The notes beneath the pieces were generated by a model. That model did no database searches. It was not told the origin of the DNA and worked only from the letters and a program-made list of their open reading frames with translations. Below, piece after piece: positions 17,147 to 25,547 of a stretch of DNA of 64,000 nt. The translations under genes and the position numbers were made by a program. Each line of letters starts with the position of its first letter. Within the stretch, counting starts at the first letter, position 1. The DNA comes from Loktanella sp. IMCC34160 (GTDB lineage Bacteria; Pseudomonadota; Alphaproteobacteria; Rhodobacterales; Rhodobacteraceae): the NCBI RefSeq assembly GCF_004145845.1, contig NZ_SELP01000001.1, forward strand, positions 186,001 through 250,000. Reading direction: 5' to 3'.

Positions 17147-18502
17147 ATGGTGATGAATCAAAACGAGTTCAAGAAATGGTTGCAACAACAGTCGCGTGAG
17201 CACTGCACCATAATCGCGGCGCGGGCGGCAGCGCGGGTGGTTCCTATAGCGGCCAGCTTTGGCGATGGTGGTGGCGGCCATCGCAAACTTTTGCTAGGGA
17301 CACTGCGCGCTGTCCTGACATCGGGGGTTGCCGGTAGCATGCCAACCCCCGATGTCAGTGCCGCCACCACCCGTGCCGCCGATGCCGCCTATGCCGTCGC
17401 CCGTGCCATCGATGCCACCTATGCCACCGCCTCTGCCGCCCGTGCCGCCGCCTCTGCCGCCCGTGTCGCCCGTGCCGCCTCCGCCGCCACGCGTGCCACC
17501 TCCGCCGTCGCCCGTGCCGCCGATGCTGCCTCCGCTTCCGCCTCCGCTTCCGCCGCCGCCCGCGCCTCCGCCGCCGCCGCCCGTGCCGATGTGACGATCG
17601 ATTTCGAGAGTCTTTTTGACGCACAGCTTTGGGACACGGCCAGCGAGCCGGACTGGATTTTCGAAACGCTGAAGAACCGCGAAAACCTTCTGAACAGTGG
17701 GGCGGAGTGGGACTTTTGGCGTCGCTGGTATCAGGGCAAGCTGACCGGCCAGCCCCTGGATTGGGAGGTGCAACGACGGGTCGCCCTGATCCCGGACAAA
17801 GATTGGAAAGGGGGCGTGGCGCATATCGCGGAGGTGATCGAGAAGATCGAGCGGGAGTGGCGGGCGGAGCAAGGTCAGGCTGATCCGCGCGCGCCGGAGT
17901 TTGAGCCTGCTTCCGTCGAAGAACTCCTGAAGCATCCCCGGTCGGTCTCGGCCAGCCTTGCTGCCCAGTCTGATGTGATTTCAAGCGGATTGGCGGCGTT
18001 CATTCACGAAACCGGGTTGAACGAAACGCCGGAGTTCATGAAGCCGATTGAGGCGGTGCCCGCCAGCCTAGGCCGAATTCAGACGATCCTGCTGACGCCG
18101 AAAAGGTCGGCAGAAACCGAAGAGGCGCTGCGGCAGGAAATTGGCCGGTTGAATGCCAAGGTTGTCTGGCTTGAACAGGAATTGGTGCGGCTGAGGTCGG
18201 ACCTTGAGCAGCAGAAGAAGCCGTGGTTCGGCAAGGCCGCCGTTCTTGCGCCATGCGTAGCGGCCATCGTTTCGGCGGTCTGGGTCGTGTCGGGGGATGA
18301 ACTGGGGCCACGTAAACGCTTGGAGACGCTGGCGGAGTATTGGCATTTCGTCTTCCCGGAGACTGTCGAGAAGAATGAACAGCCAATACCGGTTGTGGGC
18401 GTTGAAGCCTACGACGATAAAGATGCGCCGAAGCTAACTGATCCGGGGCCGAGTGAACTGACGCCGGTTTCTGTTGAAGACCTTCCAACCTCCAAGAGCT
18501 AG
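17147..18502 (+). CDS. Alanine-repeat protein with coiled coil and one membrane segment, unknown function
   Basis: A 451-residue protein I cannot name. Layout: a short N-terminal helical part (NEFKKWLQQQSREHC, then IIAARAAARVVPIAA); a 76-residue run (72-147) that is mostly Ala with regularly spaced Arg/Asp/Ser/Tyr; a Trp-rich domain (FDAQLWD...WDFWRRWYQGKL...PLDWEVQRRVALIP, ~150-250); a coiled coil (EALRQEIGRLNAKVVWLEQE, ~330-365); one hydrophobic segment (AAVLAPCVAAIVSAVWVV, ~375-395); and an acidic tail. I recall similar Trp-rich domains behind Ala-repeats in other Rhodobacterales hypotheticals. The start could also be the ATG at 17153. A perfect inverted repeat lies inside the gene. Confidence 0.75.
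   Translation: MVMNQNEFKKWLQQQSREHCTIIAARAAARVVPIAASFGDGGGGHRKLLLGTLRAVLTSGVAGSMPTPDVSAATTRAADAAYAVARAIDATYATASAARAAASAARVARAASAATRATSAVARAADAASASASASAAARASAAAARADVTIDFESLFDAQLWDTASEPDWIFETLKNRENLLNSGAEWDFWRRWYQGKLTGQPLDWEVQRRVALIPDKDWKGGVAHIAEVIEKIEREWRAEQGQADPRAPEFEPASVEELLKHPRSVSASLAAQSDVISSGLAAFIHETGLNETPEFMKPIEAVPASLGRIQTILLTPKRSAETEEALRQEIGRLNAKVVWLEQELVRLRSDLEQQKKPWFGKAAVLAPCVAAIVSAVWVVSGDELGPRKRLETLAEYWHFVFPETVEKNEQPIPVVGVEAYDDKDAPKLTDPGPSELTPVSVEDLPTSKS
17315..17358. repeat. Perfect 16-bp inverted repeat inside the Ala-rich gene
   Basis: CTGACATCGGGGGTTG at 17315-17330 is exactly complementary to CAACCCCCGATGTCAG at 17343-17358, with a 12-base loop. It falls between the N-terminal helical part and the alanine run of the protein. 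No T-tract follows, so it is not a classical terminator. Confidence 0.85.
17360..17587 (+). repeat. GCC-rich trinucleotide low-complexity tract
   Basis: About 228 bases made largely of GCC codons alternating with one variable codon (CGT, GAT, TCT, ACC, TAT). In frame it encodes an Ala-rich helix; on the other strand it reads as Gly-rich. Such a tract can change length by slippage or unequal recombination in multiples of three without breaking the frame. Confidence 0.8.
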
Positions 18503-18629
18503 CCCCGGCCAATCGCCAGATTGGCCAGGCGCCGACCGCCCCCGTCGTGCGGATAGCACGCCTTTGGCGTGACGGCGGCGCGTTTCGTGCCACCCGCAGT
18601 CGGCTGGGTGCGGGGTGGAGCGCGTGGGG

Positions 18630-19160
18630 TCAGGCCCCGTCGAATTCGCAGAGGGTGTGGACTTCCATGCCCATGGCTTCGAGCCGTTTTCGTCCGCCCA
18701 GTTCGGGCAGGTCGATCACGAAGGCGCAGCCGATCACCTGCGCGCCCAGCATTTCGATCAGCTTGATCCCGGCCTCGGCGGTGCCGCCGGTGGCCAGAAG
18801 GTCATCGACCAGCAGCACCTTGTCCCCGGCCTCGAGCGCGTCGTCGTGCAGTTCCACCGTGGCCGAGCCGTATTCCAGCAGATAGTCCTGCGAGATCACG
18901 GCGCCGGGCAGCTTGCCCTTCTTGCGGATCGGGACGAAGCCCTTGCCCAATTGGTGCGCCACGGCCCCGCCAAGGATGAAGCCCCGCGCCTCGAGCCCGG
19001 CGACCTTGTCGATGGGTTGCCCCGCGTAGGGGTGTAGGAGTTGATCCACGGCCATCCGGAACCCCCGCGCATCCCCGAAGAGCGTGGTCACGTCGCGGAA
19101 CATGATCCCCTCGTGCGGGAAGTCGGGGATGGTGCGGATGTAGTCCTTGACGGTTTTCAT
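18630..19160 (-). CDS. apt: Adenine phosphoribosyltransferase
   Basis: A 176-residue cytosolic purine-salvage enzyme converting adenine and PRPP to AMP. It has the family opening [19 protein letters not shown], the [10 protein letters not shown] segment, and the PRPP-binding motif [15 protein letters not shown]. It lies 63 bp downstream of mtnP on the same strand, so adenine released by MtnP can be recovered by Apt. Confidence 0.95.
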   Translation of the reverse strand: MKTVKDYIRTIPDFPHEGIMFRDVTTLFGDARGFRMAVDQLLHPYAGQPIDKVAGLEARGFILGGAVAHQLGKGFVPIRKKGKLPGAVISQDYLLEYGSATVELHDDALEAGDKVLLVDDLLATGGTAEAGIKLIEMLGAQVIGCAFVIDLPELGGRKRLEAMGMEVHTLCEFDGA

Positions 19161-19223
19161 GGGCGGTCCCGTGTTGGGGTTTCGGTTGGCGGCAGAATGG
19201 CGGGCATGGGCTCCCGGGGCAAG

Positions 19224-20096
19224 TCAGCGCAGCACGCGCCCCGCCACGGCGTCCAGTCTCGCCACCAGCGCAGGATCGCGTTTGTCGGGGGCGGTCATCA
19301 CCGCAAAGTCCAGCGCCCGGTCGCAGCCGCAGGGGCAGGGCGCGCGAGCCCGGTCCAGTGCGGCGGCGGTTCCGGCGACGGTGGCGCGGGCGTGGGCGGC
19401 GTTGCCTTGAAGCGTGGCGAGGATGGCGGAGATGTCGACCGACCCGTGGTCGGGGTGCCAGCTGTCATAATCGGTGATCATGGCGACGGGCGCATAGCAG
19501 ATCTCGGCCTCGCGGGCGAGTTTCGCCTCGGGCATGTTTGTCATGCCGATCACGTCGCAGCCCCAGACCTCGCGGTACAGCCTGCTTTCGGCGAGCGAGG
19601 AGAACTGTGGCCCTTCCATCGCCAGATAGGTGCCGCCCCGGTGGGTGGTGACCCCGGCGGCGCGGGCGGCCTGTTCCACTGCGTCGGACAGCCGGGCGCA
19701 GGTCGGGTGCGCCACGCTGACATGGGCGACACAGCCGGTGCCGAAAAAGCTTTTGTCGCGGGCGATGGTCCGGTCGATGAACTGGTCCACGATCACGAAG
19801 TCGCCGGGCGCGAGCTCTTCGCGGAACGAGCCGCAGGCGGAGACGGCGACGATATCCGTCACCCCCAGCCGTTTCAGCGCGTCTATGTTGGCCCGGTAGG
19901 GCACGGTGGAGGGCGAATGGACGTGTCCGCGCCCGTGCCGGGGCAGGAAGGCCATGGGCAGCCCATCCAGCGTGCCGGTCAGGATCTCGTCCGAGGGCGC
20001 GCCCCAGGGGGTGTCCACCGCCTGCCAGCGGGCGTCCTGCAACCCGTCGATGTCATAGACCCCCGATCCGCCGATCACGCCAAGTCTGGTTTGCAT
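19224..20096 (-). CDS. mtnP: S-methyl-5'-thioadenosine phosphorylase
   Basis: A 290-residue phosphorylase splitting methylthioadenosine into adenine and methylthioribose-1-phosphate (methionine salvage, polyamine by-product recycling). Family stretches: MQTRLGVIGGSGVYDIDGL at the start, FLPRHGRGHVHSP, FVIVDQFIDRT, and GMTNMPEAKLAREAEICYAP. The ATG at 20096 matches the family; the frame is open far upstream only because it is antisense to the transporter gene. It forms a two-gene unit with apt. Confidence 0.93.
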   Translation of the reverse strand: MQTRLGVIGGSGVYDIDGLQDARWQAVDTPWGAPSDEILTGTLDGLPMAFLPRHGRGHVHSPSTVPYRANIDALKRLGVTDIVAVSACGSFREELAPGDFVIVDQFIDRTIARDKSFFGTGCVAHVSVAHPTCARLSDAVEQAARAAGVTTHRGGTYLAMEGPQFSSLAESRLYREVWGCDVIGMTNMPEAKLAREAEICYAPVAMITDYDSWHPDHGSVDISAILATLQGNAAHARATVAGTAAALDRARAPCPCGCDRALDFAVMTAPDKRDPALVARLDAVAGRVLR

Positions 20097-20234
20097 GGGT
20101 TCCCTTTCCTCTTCTGCCGCAGGTTGAGAAGACCAGAGCGCCGGGGGGCTGGCAAGACCCACCGGGGGTGACAATCCGGCCCGGACCCTGTAGGGGGCTG
20201 CCAACGCGACCAGAGCAATCCACAGGTTTCCCCC

Positions 20235-21857
20235 ATGACCCGATCCACATTCGCGGCCTTCGCCGACCGGCTTTCCTTTGCCCCTGAACCGGGCGACATG
20301 CACCCCGCCCGCCTGAAGACAGAGGTTCTGTCCGGGCTGACGGTGGCGCTGGCGCTGGTGCCCGAGGCCGTGGCCTTTGCCTTTGTCGCCGGGGTGCATC
20401 CGCTGGTGGGTCTGTATGCTGCGTTTATCGTGGGGCTGATCACCGCGCTGATCGGGGGCCGTCCGGGGATGATTTCCGGCGCGACCGGGGCGCTGGCCGT
20501 GGTCATGGTCAGCCTTGTTGCCCAGCATGGGGTGGAATACCTGTTTGCCGCTGTTGTCCTGATGGGGCTGATCCAGATCACCGTGGGCTTCCTGCGCTGG
20601 GGCAAGTTCATCCGGCTTGTGCCGCATCCGGTGATGCTGGGCTTTGTGAACGGGCTGGCGATCGTGATCTTCCTTGCCCAGTTGTCGCAGTTCCAGGTGC
20701 CCGGCAGCGCCGAGGCGTCGGGCCATGGCGTGTCGGGGGGCGAGTGGCTGTCGGGGATGCCCTTGGTGCTGATGCTGGCGCTGGTGGGGTTCACGATGGT
20801 GGTGATCTGGGGCCTGCCGAAGCTGACCAATGCCATTCCGGCGCCGCTGGCGGGGATTGGCCTGACCGCGGCGATCGTGATCGGGCTGGGGCTGGACGTG
20901 CCGCGCGTGGGCGATATGGCCTCGATCGAAGGGGGGCTGCCGCCGTTCCATATTCCGATGGTGCCGCTGACCTGGGAAACGCTTCAGATCATCCTGCCCT
21001 ATTCCGTGATCCTTGCCGCCGTGGGCCTGATCGAAAGCCTGCTGACCCTGAACCTTGTGGGCGAGATCACCGGTCGCAAGGGCGGCGCCAGTCAGGAATG
21101 CGTGGCCCAAGGCGTGGCCAATACCGTCACCGGGTTCTTCGGCGGCATGGGTGGTTGCGCGATGATCGGTCAGTCGATGATCAACGTGAAATCCGGCGGG
21201 CGCAGCCGCGTGTCGGGCACGGTCGCGGCGCTGTTCCTTCTGTCCTTCATCTTGTTCGCCTCGCCGCTGATCGAACAGATCCCGCTGGCCGCGCTTGTGG
21301 GCGTGATGTTCATGGTGGTGATCGGGACCTTCGCGTGGAACTCGCTGCGCATCCTTGCCAAGGTGCCGCTGACCGATGCCTTCGTCACCGTCCTTGTCAC
21401 CGTCGTGACGGTGGCGACCGACCTTGCCACCGCCGTGGTCGTGGGGGTGATCGTGTCGGCGCTGGCCTATGCCTGGACCAATGCCAAGCGCATCCACGCG
21501 GTCACCCGCGAATCGCACACCGAAAAGGGCGCCAAGGTCTATGAAATCCAGGGGCCGCTGTTCTTTGGGTCCACCGATGGCTTTGCCGAGATCTTCGACG
21601 TGGAGAACGATCCGGACACGGTGATCGTCGATTTCGCCGGCAGCCGGGTGGCGGACCAGTCCGCGCTTCAGGCGATCGAGGCGCTGGCCGCGAAATACGA
21701 GGAGGCGGGCAAGCGGATCATGCTGCGCCACCTGAGCCGCGATTGCCACCGCCTGCTGACCAAGGCCGGGCACCTGATGGTCGATAGCGACGATGACCCG
21801 GATTACGAGATCGCGGCGGACTACAGCGTGCGCACGGGAATCATCGGCGGGCATTAA
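20235..21857 (+). CDS. SulP-family anion transporter with STAS domain
   Basis: A 540-residue inner-membrane transporter. About 11-14 hydrophobic segments run from residue ~30 to ~415, beginning with the conserved [25 protein letters not shown] domain occupies the last ~100 residues ([20 protein letters not shown]... [20 protein letters not shown]). Substrate could be sulfate, bicarbonate or another anion; sequence alone does not decide. It is divergent from mtnP and ends with a strong terminator. Confidence 0.9.
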   Translation: MTRSTFAAFADRLSFAPEPGDMHPARLKTEVLSGLTVALALVPEAVAFAFVAGVHPLVGLYAAFIVGLITALIGGRPGMISGATGALAVVMVSLVAQHGVEYLFAAVVLMGLIQITVGFLRWGKFIRLVPHPVMLGFVNGLAIVIFLAQLSQFQVPGSAEASGHGVSGGEWLSGMPLVLMLALVGFTMVVIWGLPKLTNAIPAPLAGIGLTAAIVIGLGLDVPRVGDMASIEGGLPPFHIPMVPLTWETLQIILPYSVILAAVGLIESLLTLNLVGEITGRKGGASQECVAQGVANTVTGFFGGMGGCAMIGQSMINVKSGGRSRVSGTVAALFLLSFILFASPLIEQIPLAALVGVMFMVVIGTFAWNSLRILAKVPLTDAFVTVLVTVVTVATDLATAVVVGVIVSALAYAWTNAKRIHAVTRESHTEKGAKVYEIQGPLFFGSTDGFAEIFDVENDPDTVIVDFAGSRVADQSALQAIEALAAKYEEAGKRIMLRHLSRDCHRLLTKAGHLMVDSDDDPDYEIAADYSVRTGIIGGH

Positions 21858-21883
21858 TCCGCCCCGCCACGGTTGAGCGATTG

Positions 21884-21908
21884 AAAGGCACCCCGAGGGG
21901 TGCCTTTT
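21884..21908 (+). terminator. Rho-independent terminator after the SulP gene
   Basis: The perfect 11-bp stem AAAGGCACCCC/GGGGTGCCTTT with a two-base loop (21884-21907) is followed by T, C, A and TTT. It lies 27 bp after the stop codon. The A-run on the 5' side lets it work for the opposite strand too. Confidence 0.85.
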
Positions 21909-22007
21909 CATTTGTGCAGCACGGTTCCGATGAGGCCGCTGGAGCGGCGTAATGGCACCATACAGCGCACCGGTCCGGCTGCATCTACTCTGAAAAAGAA
22001 GGGAATT

Positions 22008-22083
<76 letters not shown>

Positions 22084-22171
22084 ACTGTGCGACGTTTCCG
22101 TTCGCGTGGCCGCTAACTATGCGGCGCTTCGGGCGAGATCAAGAGTGAAATTCCCGCCCGAAGGAAAATTT

Positions 22172-22504
22172 TTATTCGTCGTCGGTCGCGGCGACATCGC
22201 CGAGGTCATCGAACGACACGTTGTCGTCGTCGTCATCCTCTTCCAGCACGTCGTCGCCCAGATCCACGTCGTCAGTGTCGTCGTCATCGAGAATCAGATC
22301 GTCATCCTCGGTGGCGGCAGCGGCGGCCTTCAGCTTCTTGGTCTGCGCATCTTCGGCGTCCGCGACCATGGTCCGGTTCTTGTTGGTGTCGATCTCGACC
22401 CTCTCGCCCGTGTAGGGGCTGATGATCGGGTTCGCGTTCAGGTCGTAGAAGCGTTTGCCGGTCGTCGGGCAGATACGCTTGGTACCCCATTCTTCCTTGG
22501 GCAT
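22172..22504 (-). CDS. FYDLN-acid family protein (TIGR02300-like)
   Basis: A 110-residue protein conserved across alphaproteobacteria, function unknown. It opens MPKEEWGTKRICPTTGKRFY, carrying the family signature GKRFYDLN and a single CP motif in the short N-terminal part. From residue ~70 it becomes an acidic low-complexity tail, nearly all Asp/Glu with a few Val/Leu. AAGGGAT precedes the ATG. The tail suggests a disordered, perhaps nucleic-acid-mimicking segment. Confidence 0.9.
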   Translation of the reverse strand: MPKEEWGTKRICPTTGKRFYDLNANPIISPYTGERVEIDTNKNRTMVADAEDAQTKKLKAAAAATEDDDLILDDDDTDDVDLGDDVLEEDDDDDNVSFDDLGDVAATDDE

Positions 22505-22614
22505 GGCTATCCCTTCAAATTCTTGTCGTGCACTTGCAGCAGATCGCCGCCACCTGCCATAAGCCAGCAATGGTGTCAAAGGCTTTGGCACGTTTTGGAA
22601 ACGAGAAGCTGCAT

Positions 22615-23310
22615 ATGGCCCGGCATGTGTTGGATGGCAACCCCCCGATCACGGTGGAACTTCGCCGGTCGGCCCGCGCGCGGCGGCTGTCGTTGCGGGT
22701 GTCGCGGCTGGATGGCCGTGTGACCCTGACCCTGCCACATGGGGTGCCCGAACGCGAAGGCGTGGCGTTCATCGCCTCGCGCGAGGGGTGGCTGCGTGAC
22801 CATCTGGGCGCGATGCGGGATGAACATGCGGTGCGCCTTGGCGGGGTTGTGCCGTTTCGGGGGCAGGCGCTGCCGGTCCGGGCCGCCGACCGCCAGCGCG
22901 GCGCGGCCCTGCGGGACGGCGTGCTGTGGGTACCGGATGATCCGGTGACGGTGGGCACGCGGGTGCAGACCTTTCTGAAGGCACAGGCGCGGGATGCGCT
23001 GGCTTCTGCCTCGGACCGCCATGCCGCCGCCCTTGGCCGCAGCTATGGCCGGATCACCCTGCGCGATACGCGGTCGCGCTGGGGGTCGTGCACATCGGCG
23101 GGCGACCTCATGTATTCCTGGCGGCTGATCATGGCCCCGCCCGAGGTGCTGGACTATGTCGCCGCACATGAGGTGGCGCATCTGGTCGAGATGAACCACT
23201 CTGCGGCCTTCTGGGCGGTCGTCGCCCGGCTGTTCCCGGACCACGACCGCTGCCGCCGCTGGCTGCGGACCGAAGGCGACGCGCTGCACCGGGTCCGCTT
23301 CGCCGATTGA
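22615..23310 (+). CDS. YgjP/SprT-like zinc metallopeptidase (DUF45)
   Basis: A 231-residue predicted cytosolic zinc peptidase. The zinc site is AAHEVAHLVEMNHS (HExxH plus a downstream His), preceded by the family stretch TRSRWGSCTSAGDLMYSWRL. The N-terminal ~110 residues form a beta-rich domain (SARARRLSLRVSRLDGRVTL). The ATG at 22615 has GAGAAG ahead; an in-frame ATG at 22570 is possible. Substrate is unknown. It is followed 31 bp later by the GntR regulator with a TGTGATCACA site in the gap. Confidence 0.87.
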   Translation: MARHVLDGNPPITVELRRSARARRLSLRVSRLDGRVTLTLPHGVPEREGVAFIASREGWLRDHLGAMRDEHAVRLGGVVPFRGQALPVRAADRQRGAALRDGVLWVPDDPVTVGTRVQTFLKAQARDALASASDRHAAALGRSYGRITLRDTRSRWGSCTSAGDLMYSWRLIMAPPEVLDYVAAHEVAHLVEMNHSAAFWAVVARLFPDHDRCRRWLRTEGDALHRVRFAD

Positions 23311-23323
23311 CCGCCGGGGGATT

Positions 23324-23333
23324 TGTGATCACA
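23324..23333 (+). promoter_or_regulatory. TGTGATCACA palindrome before the GntR gene
   Basis: TTTGTGATCACATT (23322-23335) contains the perfect 10-bp palindrome found twice each before sucC and sdhC. It ends 8 bp before the ATG of the GntR-type regulator, where a bound protein would block promoter clearance or ribosome access, so autorepression is the simplest reading. The half-sites TGTGA/TCACA abut with no spacer, unlike a CRP site (N6). Confidence 0.7.
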
Positions 23334-23341
23334 TTGCGCCC

Positions 23342-23992
23342 ATGCTGATCCAGTCCCGCCCCGTCGATCCGAATTCCGCCGCCCATGAACGGGTCTATCG
23401 CGCGTTGCGCACCCGGATCATGCATGGCGAGGTGATGCCGGGGCAGGCGATGACCCTGCGGGGGATCGGCAAGGAATTCGATGTCTCGATGACGCCCGCG
23501 CGGGAGGCGATCCGGCGGCTGGTGGCGGAAGGGGCGTTGTTCCTGTCCTCGTCGGGCCGCGTGTCGACCCCGGAGTTGTCTAACGAACGGATCGAGGAAC
23601 TGGCCACCGTCCGCGCCATGATGGAGCCGGAATTGGCGACCCGCGCCCTGCCGCGCGCCCATTTCGCGCTGATCGAACGGCTTGAGGTGATCAATCAGGG
23701 GGTCAGCCAGATGGTCGCCCGGCAGGACGCCCCGGGATACATCCGGATGAACCTCGAGTTTCACCGGACGCTGTATCTGCGGGCGCAGGCGCCGGCGATG
23801 CTGGCGATGACCGAGACCGTATGGTTGCAGCTTGGGCCGACGATGCGGGCGCTGTACGGGCGGCTGAACCGCAAGGACCCGCCCTATCACCACAAGCTGA
23901 TCCTGGCCGCGCTGAAGGCCGGGGATGAACCCGGCCTGCGGCTTGCGGTGCGTACGGATGTGACGCAGGGGTTGCGGATGCTGAAGGGCTAG
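23342..23992 (+). CDS. GntR/FadR-type regulator with FCD domain, candidate TCA-cycle regulator
   Basis: A 216-residue transcription factor. The N-terminal winged helix (~15-80) has the GntR pattern VYRALRTRIMHGEVMPGQAM ... EFDVSMTPAREAIRRLVAEG. The C-terminal all-helical FCD ligand domain (~90-210) has NLEFHRTLY and YHHKLILAAL in the places where FCD proteins hold a metal-bound carboxylate; the usual Asp of the first motif is Asn, and no clear third His is seen. A matching palindrome sits just upstream, and the same palindromes precede sucC and sdhC, so it is the best local candidate for their regulator. The effector is unknown; a TCA-cycle acid would be logical. Confidence 0.85.
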   Translation: MLIQSRPVDPNSAAHERVYRALRTRIMHGEVMPGQAMTLRGIGKEFDVSMTPAREAIRRLVAEGALFLSSSGRVSTPELSNERIEELATVRAMMEPELATRALPRAHFALIERLEVINQGVSQMVARQDAPGYIRMNLEFHRTLYLRAQAPAMLAMTETVWLQLGPTMRALYGRLNRKDPPYHHKLILAALKAGDEPGLRLAVRTDVTQGLRMLKG

Positions 23993-24840
23993 GCTGGCGT
24001 CGGCCCGCCAAGGCCCGCCGCCAGCCTGCCGAGAAGCAGGCGGAATTCATCCCCCCGCACCCCAAGCGCCTGCGCGAGGTTGGTGATAAAGGCATGTTCG
24101 GCCTGATGGATTTCGCCGTCGGCCACCGCCACCCCAAGCGCCCCTTCCAAAACGATCCGGCGGTCCGCCTCGGACAGGTCCGCGCCGAACTGGACGTACT
24201 CGTGGGGTGACAGGTGGTCGTCGGCCATATGGATCATCTCGGCAATCCGTTCCCGGCTGAAGCTGTGGCCGGTCAGTTCGCTGACCCGGACCCCGATGGC
24301 GGTGATTTCGGTTTCGTCCACATGCCCGTCCGCCTTGGCGACGTGGCACATGGCGGCAAGGGTGGCGACCGCGCATTGCGGAGCGGCCTTGCGCCGCCGT
24401 TTGCCGGGCCGGTTGTGGCGCAGGGTCGAGATCAGGTTCATCAGGGCAAGCATTCCAAGGATCGCGGTGCCCGCGAAGCCGGACAGCAATTCCTTGCCGG
24501 TCATCGACGGCGCGGTCGGCAGATCCGCAGAGATCATCCCGAGTTTCTGGAACGTCTGCATCTGTTCGTAAGTGATCGCCCGGAAACTGTCCCCTTCGCA
24601 GCCCGAGGGCGACAGGACATAGCCATTGCTGCTGCGCCAGAACCCCAGATAGCCGAGGTGGTATTTCGTCGTGTAATGGCAAAGGGCGGCGTTGCCGTCC
24701 GGGCCGGGGAGCGAGGTTTCCGCGACAAAGGTCAGGTCGCCGAAATAGCCGTAGGGGACGCCCGCATTGGCCGCGCTGGGCAGGCCGACGGAGAGGGTTA
24801 GGGCAAGAGCCGTCGAGGAAATGAACTTTCTGATCATCAT
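23989..24840 (-). CDS. Exported or membrane protein with TerB/DjlA-like C-terminal domain
   Basis: A 283-residue protein with a signal peptide (ISSTALALTLSVGLPSAANA), a ~90-residue Tyr/Gly-rich region with two Cys (ALCHY, PSGCEGDSF), a membrane segment (LLSGFAGTAILGMLALMNLI, ~115-135), a basic stop-transfer stretch (RHNRPGKRRRKAA), and a TerB-like helical domain (~150-275) with CHVAKADGHVDETE and VAVADGEIHQAEHAFI. The two Asp-Gly-x-[VI]-x-x-x-E motifs are the TerB/DjlA metal-type loops. The domain would be cytosolic. It overlaps the GntR gene tail-to-tail by 4 bp. Confidence 0.75.
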   Translation of the reverse strand: MMIRKFISSTALALTLSVGLPSAANAGVPYGYFGDLTFVAETSLPGPDGNAALCHYTTKYHLGYLGFWRSSNGYVLSPSGCEGDSFRAITYEQMQTFQKLGMISADLPTAPSMTGKELLSGFAGTAILGMLALMNLISTLRHNRPGKRRRKAAPQCAVATLAAMCHVAKADGHVDETEITAIGVRVSELTGHSFSRERIAEMIHMADDHLSPHEYVQFGADLSEADRRIVLEGALGVAVADGEIHQAEHAFITNLAQALGVRGDEFRLLLGRLAAGLGGPTPA

Positions 24841-24960
24841 GGAAAGACCCGAAGAATTTAGCTTCGTTCGGTCTGCCGGGATAATCGGGCCAAAATAGGG
24901 CGAATGTTTCGCAACCTTAAGGTGATTGGCGGGCCGACACGGGCCAGCCCGCCAATGGGC

Positions 24961-25416
24961 TTAGTTCGCCGCCCGGTTCGACAGGAGGCAGTTGTAGTCG
25001 GCGTTGCCGTTGAACAGCACGTCGCTTTCCTTGTCCGAGAAATCGGTGGACAGGTTCAGGATGATCCGGTTCACACCCATGTCGGACAGGGGCGCCGGAA
25101 CGCCATCGGTCATGAAGGCATAGCGCCCGGAAATGCCCAGCGGGAACATCGACGCCTCGGACCCTTCGAAGGTGGCGGTGGCCGACATCATGAGGGTCGT
25201 GGTGTTGATGTCGTAGGTGCCGCTGACGGTGCTGCCGACGTATTTGCCGAAGGTTTCCTTGCAATAGCTGTCGCCATCGGGGGCGCGGCTGCCGGGCTGG
25301 GACACGGCGTAAAGCGTGTCGAGCGTGCTGTCATAGGTGCCGGAAACGCTGTCGGCCATGGCAGACAGGGGGAACAGGGCGGCAAGGGAAAGGGCGGAGA
25401 GAAAGGTCTTGGTCAT
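24961..25416 (-). CDS. Secreted hypothetical protein, 151 aa
   Basis: Starts with a signal peptide (TKTFLSALSLAALFPLSAMA) and continues as a Ser/Thr/Gly-rich, probably beta-rich, periplasmic domain with two Cys (DSYCKETFG and YNCLLSNR) that could form a disulfide. The ATG at 25416 is preferred over the GTG one codon upstream; AGAGGA lies ~10 bases before it. I do not recognise the family. It lies between the TerB-like gene and the lpd terminator. Confidence 0.75.
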   Translation of the reverse strand: MTKTFLSALSLAALFPLSAMADSVSGTYDSTLDTLYAVSQPGSRAPDGDSYCKETFGKYVGSTVSGTYDINTTTLMMSATATFEGSEASMFPLGISGRYAFMTDGVPAPLSDMGVNRIILNLSTDFSDKESDVLFNGNADYNCLLSNRAAN

Positions 25417-25497
25417 CACGAATGATCCTCTTTAAGTTGATACGTGAGGGATCAATACGCGCCCTGATTTCAGAACTCAGTGCGGAAAGACACAAAC

Positions 25498-25524
25498 GGC
25501 GCGGCCCGTGATCCGGGCCGCGCC
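25498..25524 (-). terminator. Terminator hairpin after lpd
   Basis: GGCGCGGCCCG (25498-25508) pairs perfectly with CGGGCCGCGCC (25514-25524) around a five-base loop. On the minus strand the stem is followed by GTTTGTGTC. It starts ~24 bp after the lpd stop and marks the end of the suc-lpd operon. Confidence 0.75.
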
Positions 25525-25547
25525 GCCGTTGTTCGATCTGGTTCCGA

